64,000 nt of DNA, from contig JAJHTX010000010.1 of NCBI GenBank assembly GCA_032164295.1, positions 372,001 through 436,000 on the forward strand, written 5' to 3'. The stretch comes from Inonotus obliquus. Its lineage: Eukaryota; Basidiomycota; Agaricomycetes; Hymenochaetales; Hymenochaetaceae. Below the pieces are notes generated by a model that was given only the letters and a program-made list of their open reading frames with translations, ran no database searches and was not told the origin of the DNA. Positions 1 through 14,500 of the stretch are shown one piece after another (the first letter of the stretch is position 1; every line of letters starts with the position of its first letter). The position numbers were made by a program, and so were the translations under genes.

Positions 1-2346
1 AGCAGGCACAACCGCAATGGGGACAAGCATATATCACGTCTGGACATTTTCATCCTGTGATTGTCGTTCCTCCGAGGCAGGTCATCTATTCATGGGTCAC
101 GGAGCGAATCGTTTAGTCCGGATGTTAGCTAACAAAGTCGTGTATCACTTCCTCTGTTTGTCTTTCCCTATTCGTCGAAGCTCGGAGCTTCACTTACACC
201 GTTAATATGCTTCGCGCGAGTTGAAATGCAAAAACCTGAGAGCACAAGGTGAGGTCAAAACACTGCAGAACATACCAGGCACCAGGATTTCCATACTCAC
301 ATAGGACTGTACTGCAGCGACTTGATAAGTTGATATTTCGGCATCTACAAAACCTGAATCAGGGTTGGATTAGTAACGCATGAACTGTCGGCAATTCAGA
401 TGCTTTAGTGTACATTCACCTAAGGAACATTGTACACTCCGGAGCTTCAATTGGACAGAATCGACCCTGAATATGTAAGGCCACCAAGAAAACAGGATGT
501 AACGGCTCCTTGGTATACGCTTTTGGATCTTCTCTCCGGTGTCCCCTTCACTGCTCTCAGGTTGCCTTCATCCTCTGCTTACATGGAAACGAAGTAGGCC
601 TGATTTCTAACATGTCGCTTGAGAAGTCTATCAGAAAAGGACGTAGACATACCTTTAAAATCAGATTCCTCTCGCATCACATTCACCTCGTAGCTAGCTT
701 GCTCGTTATTCCTCTCTTCCCATATTGCGTTCGACGCGCGCCCAAGCTCCCGGATACGTACCCCTGCTGACGGTGGGCCACAATATAAACAATACCCCTC
801 TGCTTTTGTTCCTACACCTGCCTAGTATAGAGCCCCCACAGTTTGTAGATAGTTAACTGCCACACACTTGCGTCTTAGTCGCTGACGCGTAAAATAAATG
901 CATTAAGAAAACCTAACTTGCTCATTCCCGCAATTTAGGTTGCCCGAGCAATTTGAGCTCTTGTTCGTACATGACAAGATGAAAGAATTTACAAATGGCG
1001 TCAGCCCTTGGGATATCAATGGTACAATAACTCACAAGTTAAACACGACTGAAATAGTTCGGTCCATCACTTGATCTAAAGGCGTCCCCACGGGATATGA
1101 GGAAATCTATAAAGCGCGCCGCTCAGTCACCGAACTTGTATTGTACCTCGGACCCGAACGGACAGGAATTGCTGAACGCTACGTCTTTACCGCCGACTGT
1201 TACGTAGAACTCCCGAAGCCCGAGCAATCTGTCTCACAACGCAAAATGTGTAAAGGCCACAGCTCAGAATCGAAACCTCGGACGGGATCCAGAAGTTGCG
1301 TGCTTCTCTCTTAGGGGTCAGGGGCTGCCGCTCGAGAACTCTGCTTTGTTTCGTTTCCACCATGTGCCATATTTGGGATTGAATACTGATGAACTCGCGG
1401 AGTCGGTTTTCTTGATGCTGAAGCCCTGTTTGAAATTCGGGTTGGTGTAAGAGAAGGAAGGGGATGACGTAGAAAGGGACTAGTTCACCCGAGAGAGTTA
1501 CCGCTTGTTTTCGTTCTTTGAGCTTTTGAGGAACGTGAGAAGATCGGATCGGAATTCTTTTCTTGATGCGTTGACTCTCCACTTGGAGCAAGCCAAGATG
1601 TTCACGCTATGATGTATTCTTGCAACTCCGAAAGACAGCTAAACTTAGCTCGCGTCGCAGTAGGACAGAGGCGCACCTTTGGGGCCAAAGCCACCTTCAT
1701 CTCGATCATTCTTCTAGCACTGGAACCGACACTCATTCTTGATAGACAAAGCGGTTTCGGCCAGCTTCTCTGGAACCTAAAGCGAAACGAGCCGCCTAGA
1801 AGTAAGGTCATGTTCGGAACTTGAGCCAACCGGCGGTATTCGGGGATACTGGACACAGAATGCGGGGATCAGAGGGGGTCAAAAAGCTGATGAGTTACTG
1901 CGGAGAGATGTGATGAGCTATCATTATTCCCGCAACATACGAAAACTCAAAGGAAGAGTGAACAAATAGAATGGCAGTCTTGCCTTGATAGTTCTCAAAA
2001 TTCTACGATGAGATCGGACTTCCTTTGCTGAGATTCTGAGTAGTGGCCAACATTGATCGAATCGCTTCCGTTGCCAGGACACCGAAGCCGAGAGACTACG
2101 ACATCCGTGATAACCCAACATATTGTTTCAGTGGACAGATTCCTCAGGATTTGCTTGAGCCGGAACAGGTGTTGGTGCAATTGGCGGCGGTGTGGCGACC
2201 AAGACGAGTAAATATTCCAATGCAACCATGTTTGCTGTTCATGTTCAGGTCCCGACCATGAGGTGGAGAAGGCAGTGGTGGCGGCTCGGAGATATCCGAC
2301 GCTTCACGTGACCAGAGTTTGCATATATTAGCTAATAGCCAAATTG
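1..2346. other. Gene-poor sequence, no supported gene
   Basis: Only short, mutually overlapping open frames on both strands, none with a recognisable motif or a convincing intron-exon chain. The longest, on the minus strand at 1187-1591, lacks any domain. I see no RNA gene or repeat here. Confidence 0.5.
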
Positions 2347-2706
2347 CACGGCGGGCAAAATAGGATATCAGCGGGCTATAAATTTAAAGAATTTTTCTCG
2401 CAATTATTTTAAATATCAGTAAGCATATCGACCTCGCCGATATTATTTATATAAACCACGTGCCCATATTTTAGATATCGATAAGGATATCGATTGGGCT
2501 GATATTTTAAATTCCCTTCTGTTCTTATGCATATCTTCCTGGAAGATATCCTAACTAAACATCTACTTTAAATATCGGTAAATATATCAATCCCGCCGGT
2601 ATTATAAATATAAATCACGTGCTGGTATGCTTGCCGATATTTAAAATTTCGGCAAAAAAATAATTTTAAATACCGCACCCACTGATATTCTATTTTGCCC
2701 GCCGTG
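2347..2706. mobile_element. 360-bp MITE with 30-bp terminal inverted repeats and TTG target duplication
   Basis: The left end starts CACGGCGGGCAAAATAG and the reverse complement of the right end starts with the same 17 bases. About 27 of the first 30 bases match. The element is flanked by the direct trinucleotide TTG at 2344-2346 and 2707-2709, a 3-bp target-site duplication. It is AT-rich with no coding capacity. Inside are two diverged direct repeats about 160 bp apart, starting near 2407 and 2566, each containing a CACGTG (2457-2462 and 2616-2621). Ends beginning CAC and a 3-bp duplication are features of CACTA/Plavaka-type DNA transposons, so this is probably a non-autonomous relative. 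The superfamily assignment is inference; the ends and duplication are seen directly. Confidence 0.85.
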
Positions 2707-5700
2707 TTGCTCGCCTGTAAAAAGTTGGTGAAATGCATTTCACCAAGGCGTAGCACTTATCTTTCGATCTTTCTGTCTGTCTTCGTCTCCGGGATCCCCG
2801 AGCATGAAAAAACTCCTTTGCTTATGGGAAGCGACGATCCCGGGACTCTCTTGAACATACAACCGGTGGCTGATGTTGTTGATGCCATCGAACGCGGCAT
2901 TCCAGAAAACCTGAGCTAGAGCGCCTGTTCTGCGATTTTTTCGTTGCTCATCAGCTCCGTTTGTGCCTACAGAGCAAAGTGCTAACGGCGAGCTTGGTGC
3001 TACGCGTTCATGTACAGCGGCTGCATTTGTCAAGTTAGCAGCAAGCGCTGACACCGCTACTGAGCACTCCCAGTATCACATTGTTTCTCAATTGCATTTA
3101 CGATACTATGGTATGTGCCTTGATTTACCCGCGGTGGTAATTGAGCCTCTTTATTCCCGCGTTGTAGGCTTACGCATTGCCTAGTTCGAGTCATAGCGGT
3201 AAGGCCCTCATGAAGCCGACATCATGAGAACCATATGCACTTTGTAGTAGCTTCAACGTAATAACTATTTCTACGTCTACCCAGACATAAACCACGAGAT
3301 GAATACTGGTACATTCGAACCTGCGGAAACTCCAAAGTGGTCGGCGACCTGGAGTCGCATTGATGGCCTTGAAAGGCATCCCGTGGGATGACAATTGGAA
3401 TGCTGCTGCTGCATACCTTTTTCAGAGGCGATGAAATTTCCGACTGAAGCACAGGTGTTATTATCGCTCCGCAAGACTCTCGCGATCTGTCGGCAGGACT
3501 TTCTAGGGATTACGTGCTTAATATCTACACTCGTGCAGCCTCGTTGCTCTGCAGCCCTGCGCATCAGAGATGTATTGACTTCTTCGCGCAACTCGAGGAA
3601 AAACTCATTGTTCGGGAGGTACGAAACACGAGGGCTAACGAAATATTTGCCCCAGTGAACTGGTCGCAGTGTTAAGCGACTTTGCAAAGTGGCCTGTGGC
3701 CTGGGTCCACCATTGACCCGGCTCTTCTTTTTCATCGCGGAACTTCACCTTGGGCGATCACCCATTCAGTATGCTGCAGCACTAAGTAGCTACTTCAGTA
3801 CTCAATCAAACTGGACAGCCTCGGAACTGCTATTTACCCGCGTATGAAGGGAGTTATATGCTGAATCTTATGCAATTCTGCGATTATCTCGATGCTTAAA
3901 GGAAGAATGATTACCTTCTGTTCAGATTTCCTGGAAATTGACTTTTTTCGCTTTCGGATTACGGAAGAGTCAGCGATTCGTTCTTATAATTACTCATTTG
4001 GGAATGCTCAAGCGCTTGGTGAACATCTGTACTTTCCTGCACGTCCGATTTCGTCTCATCCTATGTGTTCCAAACCCTTCGGTTGCAATGAGTATTACCA
4101 CTTTTGACATCATCCTTCTGTTCCCGCTGTTTTTCCAGCCTAGCATCTTTGACCCGGTGGTCCGTTTCAAGCGTTTCATGCACTGCTTCTCGAAGTCCGA
4201 TACTGCCGCTTTTTGCATAGCCGCCGATGACCATTTCGACTTCTTACCCATATTTTCATGGTCATATGACTGAAATCCAAGATTTCAGCCATCCAGTTCC
4301 CGCATCACTGGAATCGAAGTCTATCCGCTCCTATCTATTCGTCGCCTACCTAAGAGTCTCGGAACGAGTGATCTGGGTGGGTTGAGAGACAAATTGGATT
4401 GCTTCCGAGATTTTCTACCTGCCCGCGCATCCGGACCATCCTTTCTCCGCATTAGGTTTTTAACGCTTTGCAGCAAGTTCCTGGTGTCTGTGTCAAAAGT
4501 CAAATCGCTTATGTGTCAAAAGTTTTGAGTAATATAGCTACCTACTTTAGAAGAAAGAAACTAGAGGTGATAGTAACAACAAAAATCAGATTATCGATCG
4601 ATGATAGACATCAACTCTCATCTACCGAATCGGACCGAATCGAGTTCAAGAATTTCCAATGCCATCTTTTGAGGAACCCACATTGTGTTGCTCTTGAAAC
4701 ATAAGCAAACGCTGGTCGGACGTTTTTGGATAAACAGAAGATTACGGAGGCAGAGAGAGGAGAACTCTAATCAATACGTGATTCCGAGTCAACGGTCACG
4801 GTGCTTACCATCACCGAGCTTCCTTTTTCGTCCTTTCCGCTGTATGAGGTCCTAGTATCGCGCTTCTTGTGCCGTAGGATGTGGAATATATTCAGTGCTT
4901 CCATAAGGGTTGTACCTCTGGCTGCAGTCGCAGTCGATAATCCCGGAACTCCGGTTGGTGATCGAGATTTACACCGAATTTACACCGATCCAACTCCCTG
5001 CTCATCGGATAATTCGTAGCTTCTTGGCCTTTCCTCAATATGCATATCATACAGTTGGATTCTAGAATGGACAGTGTAGGATGCTTGGTCGGAGGTTGAC
5101 AGATCAGTGCGAAATTAAACGAGGAATCGGATATTGGAACTGAGGTACTAGCTTGTGACGACGTGACAGTGCGTGACAGGACAGACAGAATTGTGTATAT
5201 CGGTAATATTATGTGAACGACCGGGTCGGCTATCCCGGGACGACGGATCACATCGGATGTACCGAGTGAAATGGAAAATTTGAAGAGCTATACTATTATA
5301 AATTCGTGAATGCACGGTATGCAGTGCTGCGGTGTTTCATTTGCATGATATGACATACTCATTGATTACCTATTGTCTTGTGAACATGCAATGGCAGGAA
5401 AAGGTCCGAACAAACAGACAAGACGCAGATAAATGACATATCTTGTCTACCAAGCTCATGTGAAGCCAGAAGTTATTGCCTTTCAACAAGCTTCTCCAGC
5501 CCTTAATTGCTCCTTATTCGACTGGTCGCTTGTATTCGGAAATAGAGCAGATACCCAATATTGCAGTGTAGCTCACCAGGTTGGAAGAAAGTGACCGACA
5601 ATTTGATTCAAGTTGGATGACGAAGGTCACGTTTGCCATGGGCGGGAAATGTTCTAAACCATAATTGGTTCATTGCTGGTCGAATTTATCATGTCAAGCT

Positions 5701-8664
5701 AGTGAAGAAGCTTGGATGAAGCAGAAGGTGTGGAGAATTCGATTAGAATAAGGTCTTTACTCGCAACCAGCGAACAGTGACAATAAAGTTTTAGAAATCC
5801 TCGATACGTATATGGTCTATGCCCCATCATACTATCTATAAACCGGGTAAGATCACAGATTTATTCTGGGATCAAAAGACGTGAGTGACTCTGACAATCT
5901 GAAATTACAAATATCCACACACTTGAAGGCTTCATAGTCTCACACAGCGCTTCTAGCCTCTCAGATTTGGTCGCCATGATGCTCGACTTCCCGCCTCCAT
6001 CTATCACAGAGAAATTATTCAAGGAGATAATCGTTTATATTTTGGAAAGTTAGCTTACCAGGGGTATTCAATCAAGCAGAGTCCAGAATGCCCACCATGG
6101 AATGAGTGTCCTGACGATCGATCAGTTATCGACCTATTGTTGGATGACTTGTCTACTACCAATTGAGAGATCCAGATCCATGTGTCCGACAGTGCTGACA
6201 TGGATATGGAGACAGATCTCGAGAGATCCAGATTCGTGTGTCTGACGATGCTGACATGGGTATGGGGATAGATCTTGAGAGATTAGGCGGCAATAAGGCG
6301 CAACCGCCGTCAATCAAGTTACGATATTGGGCGCCAGAACAAAGTCGTCCTTTATTGTTCGATCTGCATCCGAACAATTCAAGCTGCGACGCTTCTTTTG
6401 AGTTTGAGGCGCCGTTCCGGACACGATTCGCGACTCACGCGGGAGAAGGTGAGTTCAATCAATCGGAGTCTCGAAGAAATACACATACACATACATGAAG
6501 GGGAGTTTGAATAGCTCGGGGGACCTCTCGAAAGATCAGCATAGTAAAGAATAAAGGTGACAAGTAACGAGAATCGGGTGTTGGCGGGAAAAGCCAATGA
6601 GATCGTACCAGCGTGCCCGCGCAATCTTTTTTCCCAGGCAATAAACATAATTAGCCAGAGTCGGGACCATATAAGCAAGATCCATACATAGACTTTGCGG
6701 TGTCGGCTTTCTGTGATGTATGTGCTCTGTACGTCTGGATAAACGGTAGCACATCTCAAGTTCTACCTCCCACCGCACTGGAGCCCTTAGGCTGCTTTGT
6801 AAAAATACCGTAATGAGACGAGAGGAAAGCAGGGCCACGCCAAGCGAGGAAAAACTCACGTTCATTAATCTTATCTTGCGTGTGTCTTTGACCTTGTTTT
6901 ACAGAACATGCTTTGTTTGTATAAATTTCGTTATTGCCCAACTCCTCCGAGTCTCTGCGACTGAACAGTCCGCTTTTTCCTTGCTAGTTGGAAGTTGATG
7001 ATGTCGGAAATGATGAGATTTTCTCTTCCCCCAACAGAATTCTAGGGAAGTTTTCACCTTGCTAGCCGGTATTGCTGTTATAATAGACAGTTGGCCGCGG
7101 GCGGCAAATCCGTTGGCAGCAAGCATTCGTTATTCGCGATCTGATGACAGGATAGTGGAAAAGCCACCGTCGATCCGGGACCAATAGGAAGACATTTCGT
7201 CACGTCTGGTCACGCCTCTTCCCACGCCGTCCATGTAAACAATCTCATTCTGTATCGATTCTTTCCTGATCTTGTCCACATTTCCCTCGATGAAGAATGC
7301 GCCCAATTTCGCGTGGCGTGTCCTTCTTGCGCCCCCTGACAGCCAGCTAGGTCCGCCCTTCAGAAATGCAAGAAAAAATAGCGATTTACGAAGCGTTGAT
7401 GTTGGTGCGCCACGATAACGATCCGTTGCCCGTCCGTGTACGATTGGATGGCCGTATGGTTGTGATATGCTTTTTAATTTGTCAATGGAAACGTCCATCG
7501 TGGCACGGCGTGGCTTAAAGACATGTCGCGTTGTGGAAAGCGAGAATTCAGAAGGCAAAAACACAAATTTCCACGCGAGACGCATCTTCTTTCTATGGAA
7601 GGTACCCGATAGTCGGGGTAAAAACAGAGATGGTCGATCTGGCATGGGTCGAAATTAATCAATTTTGATGTCGGGTTCGGTTCGGAGGGCGAGTATCGCC
7701 TGTTCGACATCCATAGCGTTAATCTCGCTCAAGAGTGCGATCAGGAGGTGGGATTTGCAATGAAACAAAGATTATGGACGGTGCCGGAGCCTTTGCATGA
7801 GCGACGACGACCGAGAGTGTCGGGGATTGAGCTCGGGGATGGGTAGAGACTCGGGGTTGCTGCGAGTACCAGAGAAAGCCGAAGGGGAACGGTGATCAGA
7901 GCGGACCGAGGAGAGGGAGGCAGGCAAGGAGGGCCCCCTCTGAACCTTGTCTAGTGTGAGTGGGTAACCTTCAACACATTATTTTAAATTTGATGTCACG
8001 TCTCGTTAGTGACTGATGGGAGCGGTCCGGGATGAATTCCGGCATCCGTGCCGAATGTTGCTTCGCGCCTACCTCTTGTTCGGCTCGTTCCCATCCGGAT
8101 CCACTCCCTCACCCGAGCTGGCTCCCTTTCTAGACGCCGCCGACGCTCTGCTCCCGTCATACCACGTAAATAAAAACGGTATCACGCTATATTGCAGAAT
8201 TGCATAATCCAATCATATTATACCTACTGCCGTTATCCCGTCAACTTCTCTTTTCGAGTCCCGGGACTACCTTATCCGTTGTTCTACCTCGGTTAGATTT
8301 GCGCATGGCGAGGATCACTCTACACAGAAGCTCTCCGCCGAGGTCAGGTCGAAGGAAGGAGATCGGAACACGTCCTCTTGCCTTAGCTTTCTTATATAAG
8401 GGTGGCTCAGGAGCTATCACTGATGCCGCTATCATCCTCCTAGTCTATCACTCCTGACAAGGTGCCAGTCACCGCTGCTCTTGCCCGCTGCGAAGTGCTT
8501 AAAATGCAATATAGCCTTTACTGATTGTATACCGCATATCCCATCTTCTCTCTAGTTCATTATCGCTTTCCGAGGACCTTCTGCATCTCTCCTATATCTT
8601 CATTCAGCACCCGTTATCCGCGGTCGGGTATCACCTTTTCACCTTCGGCGCACCATTTGTCACT
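2707..8664. other. Gene-poor sequence and TEA1 upstream region
   Basis: No recognisable gene. The longest open frame is on the minus strand at 7130-7645 (171 codons). It has no known motif, no splice-supported extension and a repetitive low-information look, so I do not call it. A TATATAAG sequence near 8393 lies about 270 bp before the TEA1 start and could be a core promoter element. The last kilobase before 8665 is probably the promoter and leader of the TEA-domain gene. Confidence 0.5.
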
Positions 8665-11539
8665 ATGGACGCATATTATTCGTTCCCCGGTTCTGTAGAC
8701 GCTTCCTCGCCAGACTCTATTTCACCACCAGCTTCTGTCTGTGCGTCAACAAGTGACTTCATCTACTCACACGATGTACCTTCTCCCGACTTCCAAGGCG
8801 GACTCGATCTACTCCACCCACAGTCTCTGGGCGCGCAGTATGTTCAAGCCCCCGAAAACACTGGCACTCCTCATCCAAACATGGACATTCAAAGCGCTTC
8901 ACATCGCCATACTCCTCCCAACTCGGCTAGCCATAGGTCGAGCTCACCCACCGAATTCGATTTCATGCATTCTCTACTTTCCATACGTGGAACTCGAGAC
9001 CAAAGTGGCAGTAGCGGCGACCAAGGAGGCGAAGCGGCAGGCGGGCCGACAGAATCTGAGGCCGCTGTTGCGGAGACTATCGTCCGTGCTCGAAAGAGCT
9101 GGAAGACTGTCAAGGGCCGGTCCGAGCCTGTCTGGCCGCCGTACCTCGAGAAAGCGTTGGTTCAAGGTAGAAATCACTGGATTTCTTCTTGAAAGATTAC
9201 TGATTGCTGTCTCTTGTAACCAGCCCTACTGCAATACAAACCGCACGATTCTCGGTACGCGCGCGCTCTAGGCCGTTTCCCGAAGCGTAACCGCTATATC
9301 TCCGACTACATTTACGAGACAACGGGCGTAAGGCGCACCCCAAAACAAGTTGGGAGTCGATTACAGCAGCTGAAGGACGTCAGCTGCGGAAAGATGCGTA
9401 AGTTGTGTTTCCTTCTCCGTCATTAGTGGTGAACAGAGAAGGCTAATGGCGCTCAATTTCCTTGTTTGCAGTCCTGAACCATGTCGCGAGCTGGGCGCTC
9501 CAACCCTCGCCCAAGCATCCTTCTGGTAATGACTCGGGTGTATCTCCTTCAAGCTTACACCCTGATCTCGATGTGCTCATCAGCAATATGCACGGCAATG
9601 GCCCAGGTACGTGATGGCTTTAAATTGGTTGCGAGTGGACTATATTCACCAAGTGAATATCTTCTTTTTCCTTTGGGTAATATTCCCTACTTGTTCGCAA
9701 TGATGGCTATCACCCTGGTGTTGTGCTATCCTGAATTGCTCCACCACACTGCCTCAACGATACCGCGGTAATACTGGTTTTTTTGTGAATTTGCAACAAT
9801 GGCTTTCCATATCGACTCTGGATGTATTCTATGCCGTTGTTGCATCACAATTCTTGGATCTGGATGTCGACGCCACCCCCTATCTCAACGTCGAACGACC
9901 CGCTGAAATCTGCACAACCTTATCTCCCCCGACACTCTGGATTTATAAATAATGATCCTCATGCGCGCCGCCGAACTGTTATCAAACGACGAAATATTCT
10001 CGACATGGTAATGAAACACGACACAACTCGCTCTTGCTATATTCTATTCGGCGCTTTGATGGATCACACCTTCGTCTTGTCTTGTCGTTGCTTCGCTGGG
10101 CTTTTTCTCGCTTCTCAAAAAAAATTCCATCCTTTTGGGCCATCGGGCGCCACAACAGACTCTCCATCCCCTGTATCTCCGCCCGCATCTGGGAGCTCGA
10201 GCGCACACGAAGCCACTTTTTCAACAGTGTCGGCGATGAAGTCTCACGGACCTCACTCGACGCTGTGTCCTACGCCGCACGGTGCACTCATATCATCAGC
10301 ATTCGACTCGCCGCCGATTACCCCAGTTGCACGTAGAATGGACGTATTTGTGCCATTCGATCCCAACTATATCACTGGGAACACATCAGGCGAAGAAAAC
10401 GGAGAAAAGCGAGGAAGTCCGCTTCTGCGTTTTGGTGGCTGTCTAGCCCGTCCCGAGACAGTGATTGCACCTCAACCAGTCGATTCGGAACGAACTTCCG
10501 GGTGGCTGGAGCCTCGCGTGACTTTTGCCTCGCGAGATCCCATTGCAGCACGAAGCTTTGCGCGCGTATGGGTTGACAATAGCATGTTTACTATGCCCTC
10601 GTCCTCCCATGATGCAGTGCAGGATCGAGTAAAGTCCGAAAGACCTGGTATGGTACAAGCACATCAGTATGGCGAGCCACTTGTTTGTATGCAGACACCT
10701 GCTTCCCGCGCGAGTGCTGCGCAGACATCTTTTTACTCCACGGACAGCGTCGCGCTGAAGGATTGTGACGAAGAAGATCGTGATTGCTTTATTTACGCAA
10801 CTCATCTCGTGGATGAGTCAATATGGCACGCGATGCGTCGCGAAGGACGTACGTTCTTGTTTCTGTGTCGTCCTCAATCTGATCTCTAAGCGTTCTTATA
10901 TCACAATAGCTGGGTTGAGAAGGTATACTATTACCCAGGAAATTATGCACAGTTTGGATAGTCCGACGACTCGACGTGGGGAGGTTTTCCTCATAGTCAC
11001 ATATCGCTTCGTTCCAATCTCAAGATCTGTCTGTCCACCATCCAATGCAATGTTGCCCCTCGACTCGCCGGATCAAGGATACGTACTCAACTATAAACGC
11101 GGGTCGGTATCGCCCGCATCCAGCGAGACATCTTCGCCCGTCAATATCAGCCCTTCCACTCATGGGCACCCACCAATCTTGCATGGCAGCATGGCAGGGC
11201 GAGATCAGTCGTATAGAATGATGCGTAACGCTCAACCTTACGTCCATCACCAATCCCAGATGCGCGTCCCTCCGTTCTCAATAAAGCCAAGTATTCCGAC
11301 TGTCCCTCATGCAGCGACGCTCTTAAGTTCAGTGAGTCCGCGTTTGTTGCAGTGGTTCTTACTCGATATGTTCTAACTCACATTAGTTTAATCAGGATGG
11401 GAGCTATAACACGAGCATGAGCTCTGGCGCATGCCCGGCTTTCGACACCGACTTCAGCTGTATAGACATGGGAAGCTTGCACCTGAGCACAAATTCGCCC
11501 TCGAATACCGAGTTTGACCATTCGCAGCCCTTCTGCTGA
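8665..11539 (+). CDS. TEA/ATTS-domain transcription factor (copy 1)
   Basis: A sequence-specific nuclear regulator of the TEF-1/TEC1/AbaA family, which in fungi controls developmental programmes. Firm exons are 8665-9166, 9224-9397, 9472-9606 and the last exon 11396-11539. Between 9.8 and 11.3 kb there are further exons whose edges I cannot fix. The TEA domain starts near residue 137 (RARKSWKTVKGRSEPVWPP) and crosses the first intron into exon 2 (RFPKRNRYISDYIYETTG and TPKQVGSRLQQLKD), which carries the DNA-recognition helix. The N-terminal 130 residues and the C-terminal part are rich in Ser, Pro, Thr and Gln, typical of activation regions. The start is supported by alignment with copy 2, whose N-terminus has the same M-x-x-Y-Y pattern. 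Copy 2 lies convergent at 17.8-19.4 kb. Confidence 0.88.
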
Positions 11540-14500
11540 AGGCCCGTCGGCTTTCGCAAAAAAGCTCTTACTTTCTTCACGAACAGCCTTGGCTCGTATC
11601 GAATTGTTTTTACCTATTGTATATCAGGTGTACGTTCCGCGCTTTCCATGGACTTTTACCGGTGATATCTAGTATGCCTACTTGGCGTGCTCAGAATTCT
11701 CACCAGCACAACTCCAACTCGCTGCGTCTCGATTTTTTCGTCGACAATCGGGCAGTCCGGATATGAATGCAGTGTCGCACCTCCTATTGCTCATTTTTCT
11801 CGCCGTGCCTCCGTAGTACCCACGACGTTTACCCACTCTTTCCGCCTCCCACTCTTCTGTGATACCGACTGATTTCAACCTCGCGGCGAATGGGGTCAGG
11901 AACGCGTGCAAAGGCTTCTATCGTCCCCACGCTCGCGCCTTCTTTCTTTTTGCGTGTTTCGGAGCCTATTCACGGGACCAGTGGCTCTCTTCTTACGGGG
12001 CACCACCCGCTTCTTCCATCCCAGTGGCACGCATGCAACTGCGGTCCCCATCTACATCTAATGTGACCCCGTTTCTCAACTTCCACACTGTCTTCTTTGC
12101 TATTGTATTATGTCCATACTAGAATCTGGCCTTGGCCTCTGGAACCGTGTTTCGTGCACTATTTTTCCGCTTCTTGATCTTCCCGAATACTCCGTTGCAT
12201 TTCGCTTTTTCTTGCTCTTACAACCCACAATAAGTACTTACTCGTCTTCCCGCATTTCTGATTCTGCATCAGTCCGACGTCAAACTCAGAAATTCAATAC
12301 TATCTTTAATCCCTCATGTGTTTCATTACGTTCCAAACAGGACTATTGCATCAGTTCCCTCTACACCATTAACTCTGCTAATCCCTTCGCATCATATTCC
12401 GTCCTGATGACCCTCTCCAACCTCTCAAACTCATTATACAATCCCGAGCTACTAGCTATTTTTAGATTACTTTTTTATGTACTCCTAAGCCCTTACATGT
12501 GTTAGTCAAATCAAATTTTTGTTGTTGACGTGCTTCTGTTGTTCGGGCTATTGATTAGTGTCCCGTACAAGGTACGAAAAAAGGATTCCAGCAGCAGAAA
12601 TTGTTAATCCGCAGGTGTATATATGGTAATATATTCTCGGGTATAAAAATTTTCTTGAGACCGGACCGGGAGATAAAGTTACCGGCCCGGCATGAAGAAT
12701 TCTCCTCTTTGCAGCCACTTTCGTTTATGAGGCCAAAGGGCTGTAGAAAAACGGGTAGAGACAGAAACGTTTATTCTTCAGCTGTTCTCTGGGTGTTGCG
12801 GGGAATGACGGCCCACAGGGTAAAGAAAGAAGGTGCTTGCAAATGAACAGTACAAAGTGCTAAGTAGATTGTGTGATATGAAACGTGCCGTGGCCTATTG
12901 GAGACTCTGTGGATCATCAGTTTATGCTTGATCGAGCCCATCCATCCATTCACCTACCTTTTCTGTATCCCGCCGCTGTATTGGCAGCGCGTTTCATGTC
13001 TATGCAACATACGGTACAACGAGCATGTATGGTTGACGCGTTGTCTGAGGTCTCCGGTGCACTCGGATCGGATTTCTCGGGACTCCTATAACATGCAATT
13101 TCAGCGTCTCCAGGTAAAGAGAAGGGGGGAGCAGCGCTTTTCTCTTATGGAGACAGACAGTGAAGAGCGATGGAGAAGTTTGATTGTTGGGGGACGGGGA
13201 TCAAAAAGGTAATCTTCTCCTCTTTCACAGGTCATACCCGTAGACACATAGACCCACCCAGCGGCATAGCTGTGGTTAGCTAGTCAGCCCACATTTCCTT
13301 CAATTTACAATAAAAAAGAGGGGGAGACTCGCCCGTGGATGTCAGTTAACGTTCGAGTTCTCCGCTCTCGGGTAATACGAGACGGCGGACTACGACAAGT
13401 ACGGTATCGAAGGCGTCCACCCATGCGTTGCGTCGTGCTTCCCTCATCTTCAAGGCGTATTGTATCGTACCTCTTCCCCAACCCCCAAAGCTCTGCCTTA
13501 TGCAAGCCTCACGGCAGTAATGTCATCGAATCAAACTAACCCATCAAAGAGTCCACAGCGTCGCTACCTGTGCCGCAATGGGAATCCGAGAATAAGGCAC
13601 ATTCGTCGCAATCGTGTGTGGCTAATTGGTAAACCCGGTCTCACGTCGACGGTGTTCTCGTATTGTGAGCGCGAATTCGTAAAGCGGGAATTGGGGAGAA
13701 AGCAGAAGGATTAACTGTCTGCCGTCCGGGGTTGCCTGGGGGTACAAGCATGGATGAGGCAAGGACCGAAATACTCTACCTAGTGAGAACTACCACGAGA
13801 GAATTTACGAAGTAGTTACAAGGGGGAAGGAGGAGGGAGCTAACGTGGTGTTCGGACGACGTGTTGACGGCGTGTTCTCTTTCCTGGAGTCTCGGACCTC
13901 GGTAGAAAACCGCTGATAGTCTAACTGGCTGTTCGATAACAATTGCGATGGGAATTTCACCCCTCTTCCAGACTCCAGACCTTTACGGATTCTGGACGGC
14001 ATGCGAACCGCGGCGGAGCAGAGTCTGGATAAGGATTAATGAACTTCAGTCATCTTACTCCTGTTGGCCTGCGGTAGGAATGGGAAAACCAAATGGCCGG
14101 TCCCTCCTATTCGTTTTTATCTCCTGCCTGTTATTTGTACACTAGTTGTGAGAAAACGAGGTGGCTAGACTCGTACAGATTCTATTGACGGCTACTCTCT
14201 GTCTTGGGCAGCGGCGTTGGTATCGCTCTTCGCTTTGAATAATGAATTAGATAGTGGATTTTACTTACGCAGACAAAGGTCCAAATAAGAGTTCCATTCC
14301 ATTCCTCTTGATTTGGGCGCTCCTGTGTCTGCTAGAATATTTGAACCATGGTGAATCCAACATTCTCAAGCGGTGAATTGAGATAAGAGGACAAATAGGG
14401 GGGACAGAAAATACAAATCGTTTCCTCGCCCGCATCACAAAGATTTTGGAGTGCGTTTATTGAATGGCGACTCGATCACCCTGATAGGTCCACCAGTTAC

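Noticed and set aside
7130..7645. 171-codon minus-strand frame
   Set aside because: No motif, no splice support, strong frames also on the plus strand; compatible with chance.
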